The notes: generated by a model from the letters alone, not told the origin. 64,000 nucleotides of DNA from Lumnitzera littorea (GCA_024138015.1 JAMXBB010000004.1:76540363-76604362), one strand, 5' to 3'; shown: positions 47,340 through 60,231, counted from the stretch's first letter. Numbers and translations are program-made.

Positions 47340-50300
47340 TGCTACTATTGTGACCCATGACCAGAATCTACCTTTAGTTGGAGACATAAATCAAGGAGAT
47401 GGCACGTAAGAAGGTGCCCTTGATAACGTGCAATTGACGTGTAAGCTGCAAGAGACTAATTGGACCTTCAGTGAACTTATGGCAATGTTCACCTAATGTG
47501 CGCCTACTTTGGCTGCCTTTGCTGTTGCACAACGAGGAGCAACTTCCTTGAATCCTTCTAATGTAATGCAACAACACACTTTACTTAACCTTCCTATTGT
47601 CAACGACCATGTCACTCCTAGAGTTAAGGAACAACTTCCTACTGTAGAACCTACAACTACACAAGATTCATTACCTGAAGTAAGGAATTAGGGAGTTCAG
47701 ATTGGAGGCTCATCATCCTTACGTGCTATAACACGTATCACGATTGTTGACTCTGTGCAATGAACACCAATAAATCCCATGTTTGCAAGATCTACACTTG
47801 TAAATCTCACGCCCATACATCCTACTCCTGCATCATTGAGGGTGGAAGTATCGACTTAGAGAGATTCATTTGTGACCAAAGAAGATTTAGACATGTATTT
47901 AAAGGAGATATAAGCAAAATCTGCCGTTACCAACATGAGAAGGATTTGTCAAAGGTCCAAGAAGATCTCATGGACTATATCGAATGTTTCAGGGAGTGTT
48001 CATTAGATATACAGGACGTTTGCGATGAAAGGGAGTTAGTCAAGATCTATATCGAAAGAATGTTTCTTGAGTATACAGTTTACCTTGAGAATCTTTCGTT
48101 GACTTCCTTTGTTGTGTTAGTTGAAAACGTGCAAAGGACTAATAACTCAATGGCACAACAAAGAAGCGAAATTGGAAGATTCAACAAGCGTGCTTTGTTT
48201 GTAAATGCTGCTTAAAGCGAGTTACGAAGGGGAGCAAAAAAAATAAAGGAATGATAAACCCACTAACCCTAGGCCATCTTCGACATATACTTGTCCTATG
48301 GCCAAAGTACATCAAATGCTTAACTAGTAGCTCCATGATGAGAATATCAAGCTCTCGAGGGTAGAGTGTCTCCCCACAAACAAGGAAAATAATGATCCCA
48401 AGTATTGTAGATTTCATCGAAATATTGGTCACTCAACTAGAGACTGTTTAACCTTGAAGAAAATATTCAATGATTAAATTGCACGTGGTAAGTTAATTGT
48501 CGATAATAATGATGTTAGAAACAATCCACTTCCCGCCTATAATAACCAAAGGGGTGCTGCCAATGCTATTAGTCATAATCCCATCATAACTAAAGTGATT
48601 GATGCCTAAGCTATTGGGAGTCATGAGGACAAAGAAAAGTCGATTAAAGCTCATGATGATGAACACTTGCTTATCGTTATGGCGTTGTTAAAGGCAACTA
48701 ACTTTAGTAATTTCTTTAATCTCTTAAGATTTAATGAGAAAGCTCGGCTTGCGACAGCGACTGCACTCATACAAATCTTTAAGAGTTAATAAGCGAAGTG
48801 TAGTACAGCATAACCTGTAAAGAGGTGGCTACGATACACGAAAATGCAATTTTATTTACTAATGTAGACATGTGTATGAAGAATTTCAATCACAATCGCC
48901 CCTTATACGTAGAAGGTGTGCTTAATGGGTACATGGTCAAGAGAACATTCATTGATAATGGTTCTTCACTAAATATCATGCCAATGAGTACGTTTAAGGC
49001 TACTGGAATTAACACTCAACGACTAGTTAAGCAGCCTATCTTAATAAACGGATTTAGCCATGCCCTTATAAATTATCTCGAGCATGTTAATGTTGATCTC
49101 AAGGTTAAGCCAATCTATGGCACTATTACCTTTCATGTGATCGATGTGCCGGTTCAATATCATCTGCTTATTAGTAGAAAGTAATTGTAGAATCACAATT
49201 TGATCCTATTGACATTACACTAGTATATCAAAGGTCATTGGAAAGGGAATGATGTATTCATTCTAGCTACTAAGAATCCTTTTGAGCAACATAAATCATA
49301 CTTTACTAAGTTAGCTTACTTTGATGAATTTGGTGAAAAAGGAGAAACTGCGATAGCTAAGCCATCCGGTGTCCTATTACCTACATGGGAAGAAGTTTAA
49401 GAGGGCCAGCAAAAGAAGAGAAAGATGCACAAATGTCATGGGGGAAGAAAGAAGAATAAGTAGGCTAAGGGAATTGAAAGCTTCATCCGAGAAGACGGAA
49501 GAAGAGTGTGTTACTTATGATGGTCTAAGGGGTTTGAAAAAGTATACCTCTCATCTTCAAATCCTATACCAGTACAAGAAGTCCAGACCGCCCCACAACA
49601 ATTATATGACCAAATGAAGCTTCAGGCTAAAGAGATAGAAGAATTGAACCTAGCGCGACCAGCAGAGTCGCGGCGGCCAATCTTCATAAGTAAGAGCCTT
49701 CTACAAGAAATAAAAGTTCATATCACTAAGTTATTAAAAGAATATAGAGACGTGTTTGCATGGGCTTATGAAGAAATGATCGGATTGGATCTTAGCTTTA
49801 TAGTGCATAGACTGAATATCGTTTCGAGAGCCACGCCTATAAAATAAGGATAAAGAGTTTTTTGTCCTAAGGTTGAATTGTAGATCAAATAGGAGGTAGA
49901 GAAATTGTTACGAGTTGGATTCATAAGGCCAATTAAACATCTTACTTAGCTTGCTAATTTTGTTCTGGTAAGAAAGAAGAACGAGTGGATAAGAGTATGT
50001 GTAGATTTTCGAGATTTGAATAAAGCCTATCTTAAGGATGATTTCCCCTTACCAAACATTAATACCTTAATAGATGCAACCGTAGGTCATGAGTTGTTTC
50101 AATTCATAGATGGCTTTAGTAGGTATAATCAAATCAAGATAGCGATAGAGGACGCAAACTGTACAGTTTTTTGTACACCAATTGACAACTTTTATTACAC
50201 TATCATTACATTTGGACTTAAGAATGCAGGCACCATGTACTAGAGGGTAATGACCGCTCTGTTTCATGACATGATGTATGATTTTATGAAGGATTATGTT

Positions 50301-51340
50301 GACGATGCAGTCATCAAGTCTAAAAGAGCACCTGATCACCTGGTTCATTTGCAGAGGATCTTTGAACGATGTTAGCTGTATAAGCTTCACATGAACTCTC
50401 TCAAATGTGTCTTTAGAGTGTCTTCAAGGAAGTTCCTAGGATTCATTGTCTATCGAAAAGGAATTGACGTTGATCTTGCAAAAGTACAAGCTATAAGATC
50501 AATGCCACTCCCTACTACTTTAAAGGAACTAAAAGCTTTTATGGGAAAGGTAACCTATATCAGGAGGTTTCTACTTACACTTACTGAGATCTCATACCCG
50601 TTGCACCAATTTTTGAAAAAAGTAATTTCATTTGAGTAAGAACAGGTCTATGAGGAAGCAACTTAAAAGATCAAGACGATCCTAACCTGCCCTCAAATGA
50701 TAACCATGCCTATCAAAGAATTGCCATTGATCCTGTATCTTACTTCTACCAATAGGTTCATTAGGGCTTTACTTGTAGAAGAGGTAGATGGTCAAGAGCA
50801 ACCTGTGTACTATTTGAGCCAAACCCTTCAAGGGAACAAGGCCAATTACCTGGCTTGCAAGAAGCATTGCTTTGGCTGGTATTTGCCATATAGAAATTAC
50901 AACACTACTTCCTCACACATAAGATCAATTTGGTAACTCGTTCGGATTTGATCAAGTATTTATTGTCACGACTAGCTTTATCAAGACGAGTTGTTAAGTG
51001 GTTACTCCTTCTTGGAGAATTTGACATTTTAGTGCAATCCCTTAAAACCATCAAGTCATAAGCCCTGGTCGATTTGTTAGTACACTTCCCAAATGCCCAA
51101 GAAGGCTCAATTATAGATACAATATCGGCTGAGTTTCATGAAGATTCTTTGATGGTCGAAGTGGACAGTAAATGCGTGCTTCAATTTGATGGTTCTACTG
51201 GAAATTAAGGTTGAGGAGCTGGAATTGTGTTGACCTCACCTAAAGGTCAAGAGATACCATTAGCGTTTAAACTTGATTTTTGATATATTAATAATGAAGC
51301 TGAATACAAGGCATTATTACTTGGTTTGTTGTCTACACGA
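47340..51340 (+). pseudogene. Third Tat-lineage Ty3/gypsy gag-pol, cut in the second RNase H
   Basis: Gag remnants are at 47340-48480 (DLMDYIECFRECSLDI and YLENLSLTSFVVLVENVQRT are the retrotransposon gag core). The protease is at 48825-49184 (FIDNGSSLNIMPMSTF; the usual D-[ST]-G is DNGSS, which occurs in Tat proteases). The linker is at 49369-49847 (LLKEYRDVFAWAYEEM). RT spans 49860-50640 (ICVDFRDLNKAYL; FIDGFSRYNQIKIA; the YVDD box reads YVDDAVIKS near 50300). Next come the RNase H (VYYLSQTLQGNKANYLACKKH) and the archaeal-type RNase H (LQFDGSTGN, IPLAFKLDF, NNEAEYKALLLGLLSTR). The last domain is interrupted exactly at 51340 by LTR sequence. Several stops and shifts are present. It is the closest relative of the 2.5-5.95 kb copy. 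Confidence 0.88.
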
Positions 51341-53285
51341 TGTCACCCCCCAAAGCGGTAAAATCGTAATAGTCTTACTGTATAAACCATTCTATGATAG
51401 AAGCTGACCATATAACCACTATCATAGACATGATTTACACAAAACATTTATTACTAATCCGTTTTGAAGTAAACAGTTTATAAATTAAACATATTATTTA
51501 ACTATATAATTATGAAAAATACATATTTAAACTAAATAATTTTAGTATACTTACAAGATTTAGTAGCCTAATCATAATCTACTTAAGTAATATATAAATT
51601 AATACTAAAAATTTTCAAGATATAATTCGAACTTGAAAGTGTAATTGCTCTTCGGGTTATTATCCTCACTCCTTCAAGATCTAGCAACTGCTAGCTTCAG
51701 AATAATTATAAGCTGCTTCTTAGCTAGCTCCTGCAATAACTTCTATAAGGATGCGAGTAATCGACAACTCAGTAAGTTGGGACAGAGACTTAAAACTATA
51801 CAGCAAACATAAACAAGGTTATTAACTAAATTAATTAGATGAAATGCTTGTTCAAGTAAATGCCATTGCGCGAAGTTGTCTGGCTTATCGTAAGATTAGA
51901 GAAATTACACTCGTTCTAATCCGAGTTAAGGAGTTTCCATTAATACAATAGCTCACAACCAAACCCAAGTTTATGCAATGAAGACACCACTCATCCCGCG
52001 ATTACCTTCGAACTATTGACTTTACCCGTATTGTAACCTTCTCATCTGTCATTTAGTTTAACTAAAGATGAAGAAGGGACCAATTATGCTATCCAATGCT
52101 ATCCCTTTCGAAGGGTTGGTATTTAGTCGAAGAATCCTAACGTTCCCCTAATAGGTTGTTATGCAGGTCCAGTTTAAATTTATGAGTCAAATATTCAGTT
52201 AAATCCGATTTACGATGTTTAATCATTTCAAATAAATCACACAAATACAAGCCAAAGCAGCAAATCGGTAATTATATCTGCAACTCAGAACAAGCACATG
52301 CACATAACCAACTATCTAACAAACAAAATCAAGTACAATTTCAAACCTCTAAGTACTACATATTAGTACTTCGAAATGCAATAACATATTAATCACAACT
52401 TACCTGGAATCCTTAGGTTGCTCACTTAACTCGTTGTAGGTCGACTTGTCTCTGCATCTCCTATAATATAAATACTCTTTTAGTATTTATATCCTTATGT
52501 TATACATCAACTTTAGATTAAGATTTAACTAAGATTTCCATTTACATATTATTATATATTATCGATTCATTCTAGGTTAGTTTAGGATTCGATTTTCGAA
52601 TCCAATTTCAATTTAGGTTCTAAATCGGTTTTAACTACGAGTAGTATACATAAATCCTAAAAATACGATTTGAACCCACATGTGAAATTAATCACATCAG
52701 GCTCGAGTATTCTAAGTATCACTTTTGGGTCCTTAAATTAGTATTCTAATCTACTCGATACATTCTAAAACTTATTTATATACCGAATTTACTCTCGATA
52801 TGAGAAAATCTTATATTTTTCATATAATTACCCTGATTTAAGTTTCCTACTATATTCTATATGTATTTTTATTATTATTATAATATCAATTTTAACCTAA
52901 TAATTTCTTACTCATTAATTTCTTATACTTATATATTATACATTATCGCCTAGTTTGTACATAATATACATATCTAATATTTCTATCACTTCAAATATCA
53001 TCTCCTAACATCAAATAACATTTCAAAATATCTAAATTCCTCCCAAATCAGGATTTACACCTAATTACCCTAAATTATAAAATTAACTTAAATTTACTAT
53101 CTTTACCTATTACATATATACTACATAATATTCTAATAATTACATCTAATACCCTAAATGTTACAAATAGCATACTCCATCAGATTTTAACATCCTTAAA
53201 TAGCTAATTACACACTAAATCAGTAATTAACTATTTTGATGACCTAATTAGCTAAAAATCACCTATTTTATCCATCTAAATGAAA
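51341..53285 (-). repeat. Truncated LTR, inverted copy of the 58.96-62.23 kb LTR
   Basis: The plus strand starts TGTCACCCCCCAAAGCGG; the reverse complement of the solo LTR end at 62226 reads TGTTACGCCCCGAAGCGG. Similarity continues through landmarks such as GTGATTAATTTCACA (52683-52697 reversed, 60904-60918), the 'AAATCGATxxGGAA' region and CTGATGGAGTAT (53174-53185 reversed, 60181-60192). It stops at about 53285, where tandem repeats begin, so only the 3' 1.95 kb of the LTR is present. It interrupts the aRNH domain of the Tat element at its left border. Confidence 0.8.
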
Positions 53286-53880
53286 AAACTTGGTCGTACT
53301 TTAATGAGCTAACTAATTAAGGTAAGGCAAAGCGCTCCTAAAGCTAAGCACAACTTGGTTGTGCCTTAATGAGCTGACTAACTAAGGTGGGTAAAACCCT
53401 CCTAGAGCTAGTTAAGACCCTAAATGAATAAGAAAACTTAGTCGCACCCCAATAAGCTTACTAACTAAGGTGGGCAAAGCACTTCAAGAGTTAGCTAAGA
53501 CCCTAAATGAATGACAAAACTTAGTTACACCTTAATAAGCTTACTAACTAAGGTAGGTAGAGCACTTCAAGAGTTAACTAAGACCCTAAACTGAATGAGA
53601 AAACTGGGTCGTGCCCCAATGAGCTGACTAACCAAGGTGGGCAAAGTGTTCTTAAAGCTAACTAAGACCCTAAATTGAATGAGAAAACTTAGTCGTGCCC
53701 CAATGAGTTGATTGACCAAGGTAGGCAAAGTGCTTCTAGAGCTAGCTAAGACCCTAAACTAAATGAGATGGGTAAGCACTCCTAGAGTTGACTAAGACCC
53801 CTAAACTGAAATCTGGTAGTGTCTCACTGAGCTAACTAACCTAGGCAGGAGCGTCTCTTGGGGAGTAATAACCCTAACTT
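53286..53880. repeat. Tandem array, unit about 83 bp
   Basis: About six to seven degenerate units follow one another, each containing ACTTAGTCGTGCC-like, AATGAGCTGACTAACxAAGG, GGCAAAGxxCTTC and GCTAACTAAGACCCTAAA words (for example units near 53347, 53430, 53513, 53597 and 53681). The last units are truncated. No reading frame is maintained. Confidence 0.85.
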
Positions 53881-53989
53881 TTGGAATTAATGATGAGAGG
53901 AAGCATCGTTTAGGCTTGCCTAAGAAGAATTAGTAAAGAAAATGCCCTATGAACTCGCTAAAAGGATTTGATGAAGAGAAGCACCCTAT

Positions 53990-54620
53990 GAGCTTACTTA
54001 AGAGAAATTGACAAAAGGAAGCACCTTATAGGCTCGCTAAAGGAATAGAAGAGCCTTAAAGGTTAGCAGGATCCCTAAAAATGAAAGATGAGATAGCATC
54101 CTAAAGGCTAGCTGAATCCCTGAAAAGAATAAATGAGTGGGTTAGCGCTCCAAAAGCAAGCTAACACCCTAAAAAGACAAGACAGTGCCCTAAAGGCTGG
54201 CTAGAACACTAACAAGAATAAAAAAGGGGTCAGTACTCTAAGAGTTGGCTACAACTCTAAAAAAACGAGATAACACCCTAAAGGCTAGCTGGAATCCTAA
54301 AAAGAATAAAAGAGGGGTCAACGCTTAAAGAGCTAGCTTGAACCCTAAAAAAAGGAAAGACGGGACATCACCCTAAAGGCTAGCTAGAACCCTAAAAAGA
54401 AAAGAAACTAGACAATGCCTTAAAGGTTGGCTAAATCCTTAAAAACGAATTAAAAGAAGGGATAGCTAATAAGAATCTTAAAAAGAATAAAAGAGAGGTC
54501 AGTGCTTTAAGAGCTACCTAACACCCTAGAAAGACGAGATAACACCCTAAAGGCTAGCTAGAACCCTAAAAAAAATAGAAAAGGGGACAATGCTCTAAGA
54601 GCTAGCTTGAACCCTAAGAG
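53990..54620. repeat. Tandem array, unit about 55 or 110 bp
   Basis: A second array immediately follows, with units built from ACACCCTAAAGGCTAGCT, AGAACCCTAAAAAGAATAAAA and GAGGGGTCAxxGCT words. Half-units alternate, so the period reads as about 55 or 110 bases. The shared words CTAGCT and ACCCTAAA suggest it arose from the same source as the 83-bp array. Confidence 0.75.
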
Positions 54621-56490
54621 GAAATTGATGAAGGATTAAAGAATTAATGAAAGGAAAGCAACCGGTTTTAAAAGACTTCTTGACTTGGAAAAGTATTTAC
54701 AAGAAGATTGTTAAAAAACCATTTATGAAAAAGGAAATAGGGATAGGCTTAAAGAGTTTAAGGATATTAAAAACTGCAATTAGGGAAGAATGATCTAGAC
54801 TATTAAGGTTAATTATTTTAAAAAAAGACCATCTTGAAAAGGAAACGGATGACATGAATTGAAAGCTTGGCTACTTGAGCTGACATGGATTAGACAAGAA
54901 TTTTGTGACAAGTCTTTACTTTCTCTCTCTTCTTCTTTTTTCCTTTTTTTTTTTTTGAAAGTTTGCCAATGGGTATAAATTCTTACTCATGGAACAATTT
55001 TATAATCACCTATATCGTTAATAATCATGTAAGGTTTCTCGATGCCTTTGACTTTAATGTTGTTTGTGGGGCTTTATGATTTCAAAGATTCCTTTCCCAG
55101 GGAAAAGGTAACCTGTGATTAGTTTAGTTGAAGAGGGTTTCCTTGCTAACTCTCGATCTAGATTTTGCTCTTGACTGCAGTTCTAAAAATTACAGTCCAT
55201 TTTATAAGTGACACGCTTTGATTAATCCTTTAGGTCTTTTTCGGTTTAATCATTATGAATTTGGGCTTTTAGTTTAAGGGTTTCAAAAAGGACTAATAAG
55301 GAGGTCTATTTTAAAAGAAATATTTTTATTTATCCCCGGTGTATAAGTCAAAAACCTTAGGGAAAAATTAAAAGTATGCTTACCTTAGTTTCAAAAACAA
55401 TTTTTATTAAAGATAAATTATCTTTTAAGATCGGAAAAGCTTCTACTTGTGTAAGGGTGGTATTATGGGTAGGAAGGCCTTATATGATTCAGTACAAGTA
55501 AGAGCGGCTTTAGAGCATCAAAGTAGATATGGAGATTTTGGGTTTCTGGGCTTTGGAGCGTAATTTAGGGCCTTGTGTTTGTTAGGGCTTTTTAGGCTCG
55601 AATTCCTTACCTTTTGATTCAATTTGTTGCCCCTATTAGGATATGATATATCTCTTAGGGCTTTTGTTTTACACCCAGGCCCAATTCTTCAACCTTTTTT
55701 CTCCATCTTCTCTTTACTTTGCCTCACTATCTCTTTCTATTATTTTCTTTCCTTTTGATTCTAAGAGTGATTATTGCTGACTTTTTGCTTTTTAAGTGAT
55801 TTAAAGCCCTAAATCTATGGATTTCTAATGTATGGGCTTAAGGTGCTTGAAAAGAAAATTAGCTCTTGTTCATTTCAAAGAAAAATAATTTATCAAAAAT
55901 AAAAATCGTTTTTAAATTAATGTTACTTAAACAAGCATAAGCCAATCTTACCCTTATCTCTTAATCAAATGACCCTAATCTCCAAATTGGCCCATTATGG
56001 GGTAGTTTTTAACAAGGTTTAAATTTGAAAATTTGCCAAATTGGTCCAACAGAGTGAATAACAAATGATTATGTTTAGGATTTAGAAATGAATACCTAAC
56101 TTCATTTTAATCTACATATCACATTCAAAGTGGACCTCCTTTAAGGAATGAGTCTAAAGTATCCTCACTATTATATTGCTCAATTTTCAAAGTGTTTTAA
56201 GTTAGTATGTAGGATATAGTTTGTCTTTTCATTTCAAACCTTTTAAAAGTGAGTTACCGATTTCTTAAAGAGGAATCTATATTTATTTTCCCAGGGTGAT
56301 GATTGGCTTTGCCCTCCGATTTCTTAAATCATGCTCCAGTATTTAACTTTGTGCTTTGTATTGGTTTATTATTAGGCTCGGTTTTCTAAATAAACCAGGG
56401 GTTTTAGCTTAGCTTGGCTTGGTTACCTTTATGGGTTGAGGATTATGTTTGGGTCAGTTGCCTTGAATAGGCCTAAGGTTGGTATTTAGA
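54621..56490. other. Non-coding element debris
   Basis: No open frame or domain was recognised. Probably untranslated or LTR sequence of the element that carries the tandem arrays. Confidence 0.4.
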
Positions 56491-56499
56491 TTAAACGTC

Positions 56500-56695
56500 T
56501 GGCTAAATGGGCCAAAGGGTCTTGTGTTTGGGTTGAATGGGCTAAGGGGCTCATGTTCGTATTAAATGGGCCAAGGGGCTTGTGTTCATGTTGAATGGGC
56601 CAAGGGACTCATGTTGGCTTCTATAATAAATCGAGGGGTCTTGTTTAGGCTGGCTACTTGAATGGGCCAAAGGCTTGAGCTCATGTTAGCTTCTT
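56500..56695. repeat. Short tandem repeat, unit about 35 bp
   Basis: Four to five imperfect copies of a GAATGGGCCAAGGGGCTTGTG-type unit lie in a row, with interspersed TTCATGTT/TTCGTATT spacers. Non-coding. Confidence 0.7.
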
Positions 56696-57109
56696 GAGCT
56701 CATAAGGATTTATAGCCATCAGCAACTTTTCTTTTTATTTTCATCTTTTCAATTTTTGTTTCTTTTTCTTTTTTTAATTTCTTTTTTTTTTTTTAGAGAG
56801 AGTAAGATAAAGTTTTATTTTACAGAAAATAAGAAAAATATTTACAAATAAGGATAGTGATTTTTTTACAAGTCTATAGATTTTATTTACATTTCCCTAA
56901 ATGAGAAGGAATAATGGTTAGATAAACACTTATTGAAGGACTATTTACAAAAACAAGAATGTTAAAAAAAATGAAGAACAACGAACTAAATAGAACTTCA
57001 TTATTTTGAAAGAGATCAAAATATAGAAACAAAGGCAGAGATCACATTTATGCTGAAACTTTATTCCAGGCTCTTTAGATGTGAATTAGAAGAAACCCTA
57101 CATTAAGTC

Positions 57110-57316
57110 TCATATACGAGCCTTGAGGTTCTCTATCATTTCATAAGTATCCCCAATGACTTGTGCTAGAAGGGACCTTAAGCCCCAATTGTGAGCCTTA
57201 GAACACTCGAGCTTTTCCTTCAAATAGGCAATCTCATCTCTCAGCATCTGTTTACGAATTTTAGAGATGTCCAGTAGCCTATCATTCCCTTAATCATTTG
57301 CTTGGTTGTCTGCCAT
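57110..57316 (-). pseudogene. 68-codon charged helical frame with one stop
   Basis: From the ATG at 57316 the minus strand reads MADNQAND, a TAA codon, and then 59 uninterrupted codons including RKQMLRDEIAYLKEKLECSK and AQVIGDTYEMIENLKARI, ending in TGA. The Leu/Glu/Lys spacing fits a short coiled coil. It lies about 800 bases downstream, on the same strand, of a primer-binding-site-like GTGGCGGCTCC (about 58095), which would suit a small 5' ORF of a Tat-type element. The family is not recognised with certainty. Confidence 0.4.
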
Positions 57317-57949
57317 CCTAAGTCTACACATTTTATGGACAAGAATCAGTCATCAATGTAACAAAAGAAGAAATGTGGAGATATGCAGATGTTAGGGTCA
57401 TTTAGGTTAATACATTACTCCTTAAGTTGTAACCTTACTATAATTTCCAAAAACTTGATTGCATTAAACTCTTGAACAACTAGTAGGGTTACAATTTCTT
57501 AAGGGTAGTGTATTAACTCAAGCTCGAAGGGGAGTATATACAATTAAGATGAGTTGTAAAAGGTTCTTACGCTCTATGACCTCACTTGTTTTTAGAAAAC
57601 ACTTTCATTGGTTATTATGAGCTTAAGTAGCATGACCTAATTGGTTACAAACAGTGGTTACCCTACAATGCCTAGAACTTTCACAATGGCCCCCTTCCTA
57701 GGGTTCTAAGACGACCTGAGTCTGACTGCATTTACCTTATATCTTTAATGCAACAAATGATCCCCCCATGTCCTAATGCATGTTGTATGATAATTAAAGC
57801 TAAGTATATACATGGAAATAATAACAAATAAACGATTAAACATAAAAATAAATAAATGAACAAATAACATAGGTATTATGAAAAGAAATCTTAATTTTGA
57901 AAAGTTTTAAAGTGGTTAACTTTCTTAATGTCTCTAATAGAGTCACCAA

Positions 57950-58950
57950 GTTGTTAAGCCTGGTTTTTTCCCTCCTGGTTTTTTTTAAATTAAGTCTTCT
58001 TTAAACTGATCAATATTAAACCTTATTCTTTTAATATTGACCCTTGACTAGGGTTTAAAAAAAAAAACCAGTTCTTTCGTATTATGAAAATGCTTTGGAG
58101 CCGCCACTTGATCGGAGTCAGAAAAAAAGTTAAGTCATAATCAATTGAGTAGATTGATTATAACTTAGTTATTGGTCTTTAACAAAAAAACTAATTTTAC
58201 AAAACAGTTTTCTAAAATAAGAGATCTGGATTCAAGGGCTATTTTATTAAACCCTAAACGGGTACCACTTTTTAAGTTTCCAATTTTAAATTTGCTTTTC
58301 ATAATACCCTTTTTTAATTTCTAAACGACTAATCATGTTATATGCGACTAATTTAATTAATTTGAACAAATATTTACAAAGATAGAAAAAATAAAAATTT
58401 CCATATTTTAAGTCGCTTTATATTTATGTACAAGTGCCTCCGTACTTATGTACGAGTGTCTACGTACCCGCTATTCGGGATCAGACTTCTATAATTCGTT
58501 CAATGAAAACATTAGCAGGTGAATTGATTTTAGTTTTAAAAGAAGGTTAGGTTTACATTATTGACCCATTTTGATTTATTTAAAGAAAATTCTCTAAGGG
58601 TTCTAATTTGGGTTTTATTTTTTATTTTTTTGAAAATTTTAAAGTAGTCCTAGTTTAGAAAATAAGGTTGATTCTATTCTATTTATTTGGAAAATAGGTT
58701 TTTCTGAGTGATAAAACGTTTTTCTTTATTATTTTTTATTATTTATTTACTTACTTTTTTTTTCTTTCCTTTCATTCTTATATATTTTATTATTTTTTAT
58801 AGTTTTTTATTTTTTTGTTAAAATGTGAAAATAAATAGAACTAGATAATTCTCTTTCTTTCTTTTTAGTCCCTTGTTTTTCTTTTTTCTCTTTTTTTTTC
58901 TGATTTTTCTCTTTTTTATATATATAATTACAACTACATGAAACAACAAG
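57950..58950 (-). repeat. Possible LTR end and 5' leader of a Tat-type element
   Basis: The minus strand near 58120-58090 reads CGATCAAGTGGCGGCTCC, similar to the TGGCGACTC motif just after the 5' LTR of Tat/Ogre elements. CTACGTACCCGCTATTCGGG (58450-58470, plus strand) is a phrase I associate with plant retroelement debris. No LTR pair was established. Confidence 0.3.
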
Positions 58951-58955
58951 TAAAT
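58951..58955. repeat. Target-site duplication, left copy (TAAAT)
   Basis: TAAAT directly precedes the TG of the solo LTR and is repeated directly after its CA at 62227-62231. Confidence 0.8.
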
Positions 58956-59527
58956 TGTAAGCCCCACAACCAGTCACTCAAGGTTTCGATCGGTTGAAAA
59001 ATCCGATCAAATCTAAATTATAAGGTAAAGCTAGAAATATTAGTAAAAATGATCTCGTAAGTTTGAATTTAAGAAAATAAGCAATAAAATAAAAGACTAT
59101 AAAAATTTCAAATTTTAAATATATAACTCGCTATTTATCGAAAATACGTAAAATGCATTCCGATAATTAACGAATCGCTAGAGATAAATTATATGTATAC
59201 TAAAAATAATAGAATGACCTAAATAATATTTAAGAATATTTATTTGTACTATATATGAATTTACATGTAAATATAAATACGTGCAATTATTTAAAATACG
59301 CGAAATGTGCTAAAATAATACTAAATACTTAAAGAAAATTCATAATTAATTAAGGAAAAATCAAGAAAAATTAGGAAAAATAAGGAAGGATCCAGAATTG
59401 GGTCGTGGTAGCTGAAGAAAATAAGAAAAAATTCGGCCAATTAAATTAAGACAACACAAAAGCCAAAAATTAAGGGATAAGGCAATTGTCTTGTCCAATT
59501 TAATACATAATAAATTCCCTAAAGCTC

Positions 59528-59535
59528 TATAAATA
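59528..59535 (+). promoter_or_regulatory. TATA box within the solo LTR
   Basis: TATAAATA lies about 160 bases upstream of the GC-rich segment. It fits the U3/R promoter position of an LTR transcribed on the plus strand. Confidence 0.6.
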
Positions 59536-60231
59536 GGAAAAAAAATTCAAAAGCTCATTTGGACAAATTGAAATCAAAGAAAATTAGGGAGAGGCGAAAA
59601 TTGAGAGAAAAATTTGGGTTAGAAAAAAATTAGGAAAAACTGTGCAATTAGGGCTTTTAAAGGAAACCCTCACTAGACAAGCAGCTGGAAGTAAACGACC
59701 ACCACCACCACACGGTGGTGGCAGTGCCCAGACCAGTCAACAAGGCCACGGTGGCCGGCGGTCGGCGGTGGCCGAAGCCACTCAAATCGGTGAGTCCGAT
59801 TTTTAGCCCGATTCTTGTGTAATTTTGTAAAAATGTTATTCTGGAATGTTTTTGTATATAGTTTTTAGGAAAAATATTATTTTGATGAAAATATGTCTCG
59901 TAATATATGGTCCTTAAGAAATCGTACAAAACCGAGCATATTTCGGTTTAGAAATAAATGACTTTAGGAGCGTAGTTTTGAGTCCAAAATTTTTGTGTAG
60001 ATTACTTAAATGATATAGAATAGTGCTATGAAGCCCGTTTTCAAAAATTAATTTTCAAAATTTTTAGATAATTTTTAGGCCTTAAAATGAGGCATAAAAT
60101 GGGTAATTTAAAGATAATAAAGTAATTAGATGGTTAATTACTGATTTAGTGAATAAGTACATATTTTAGGATGTTAAAATCTGATGGAGTATGATACTTA
60201 TAGCAATTAGGGTGTTAGATATAATTATTAA

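Noticed and set aside
53286..54620. CCCTAAA motifs as an interstitial telomeric array
   Set aside because: The heptamer occurs once per 55-83 bp unit and never in consecutive copies, so it is part of the repeat unit rather than a telomere tract.
53286..54620. Regularly spaced repeats as a CRISPR array
   Set aside because: Units are degenerate, contiguous and inside plant retroelement debris. There is no repeat/spacer structure and the genome is a plant.
59657..59929. 90-codon minus-strand frame across the GC-rich part of the solo LTR
   Set aside because: It runs antisense to the inferred LTR transcript and has no similarity to known proteins.
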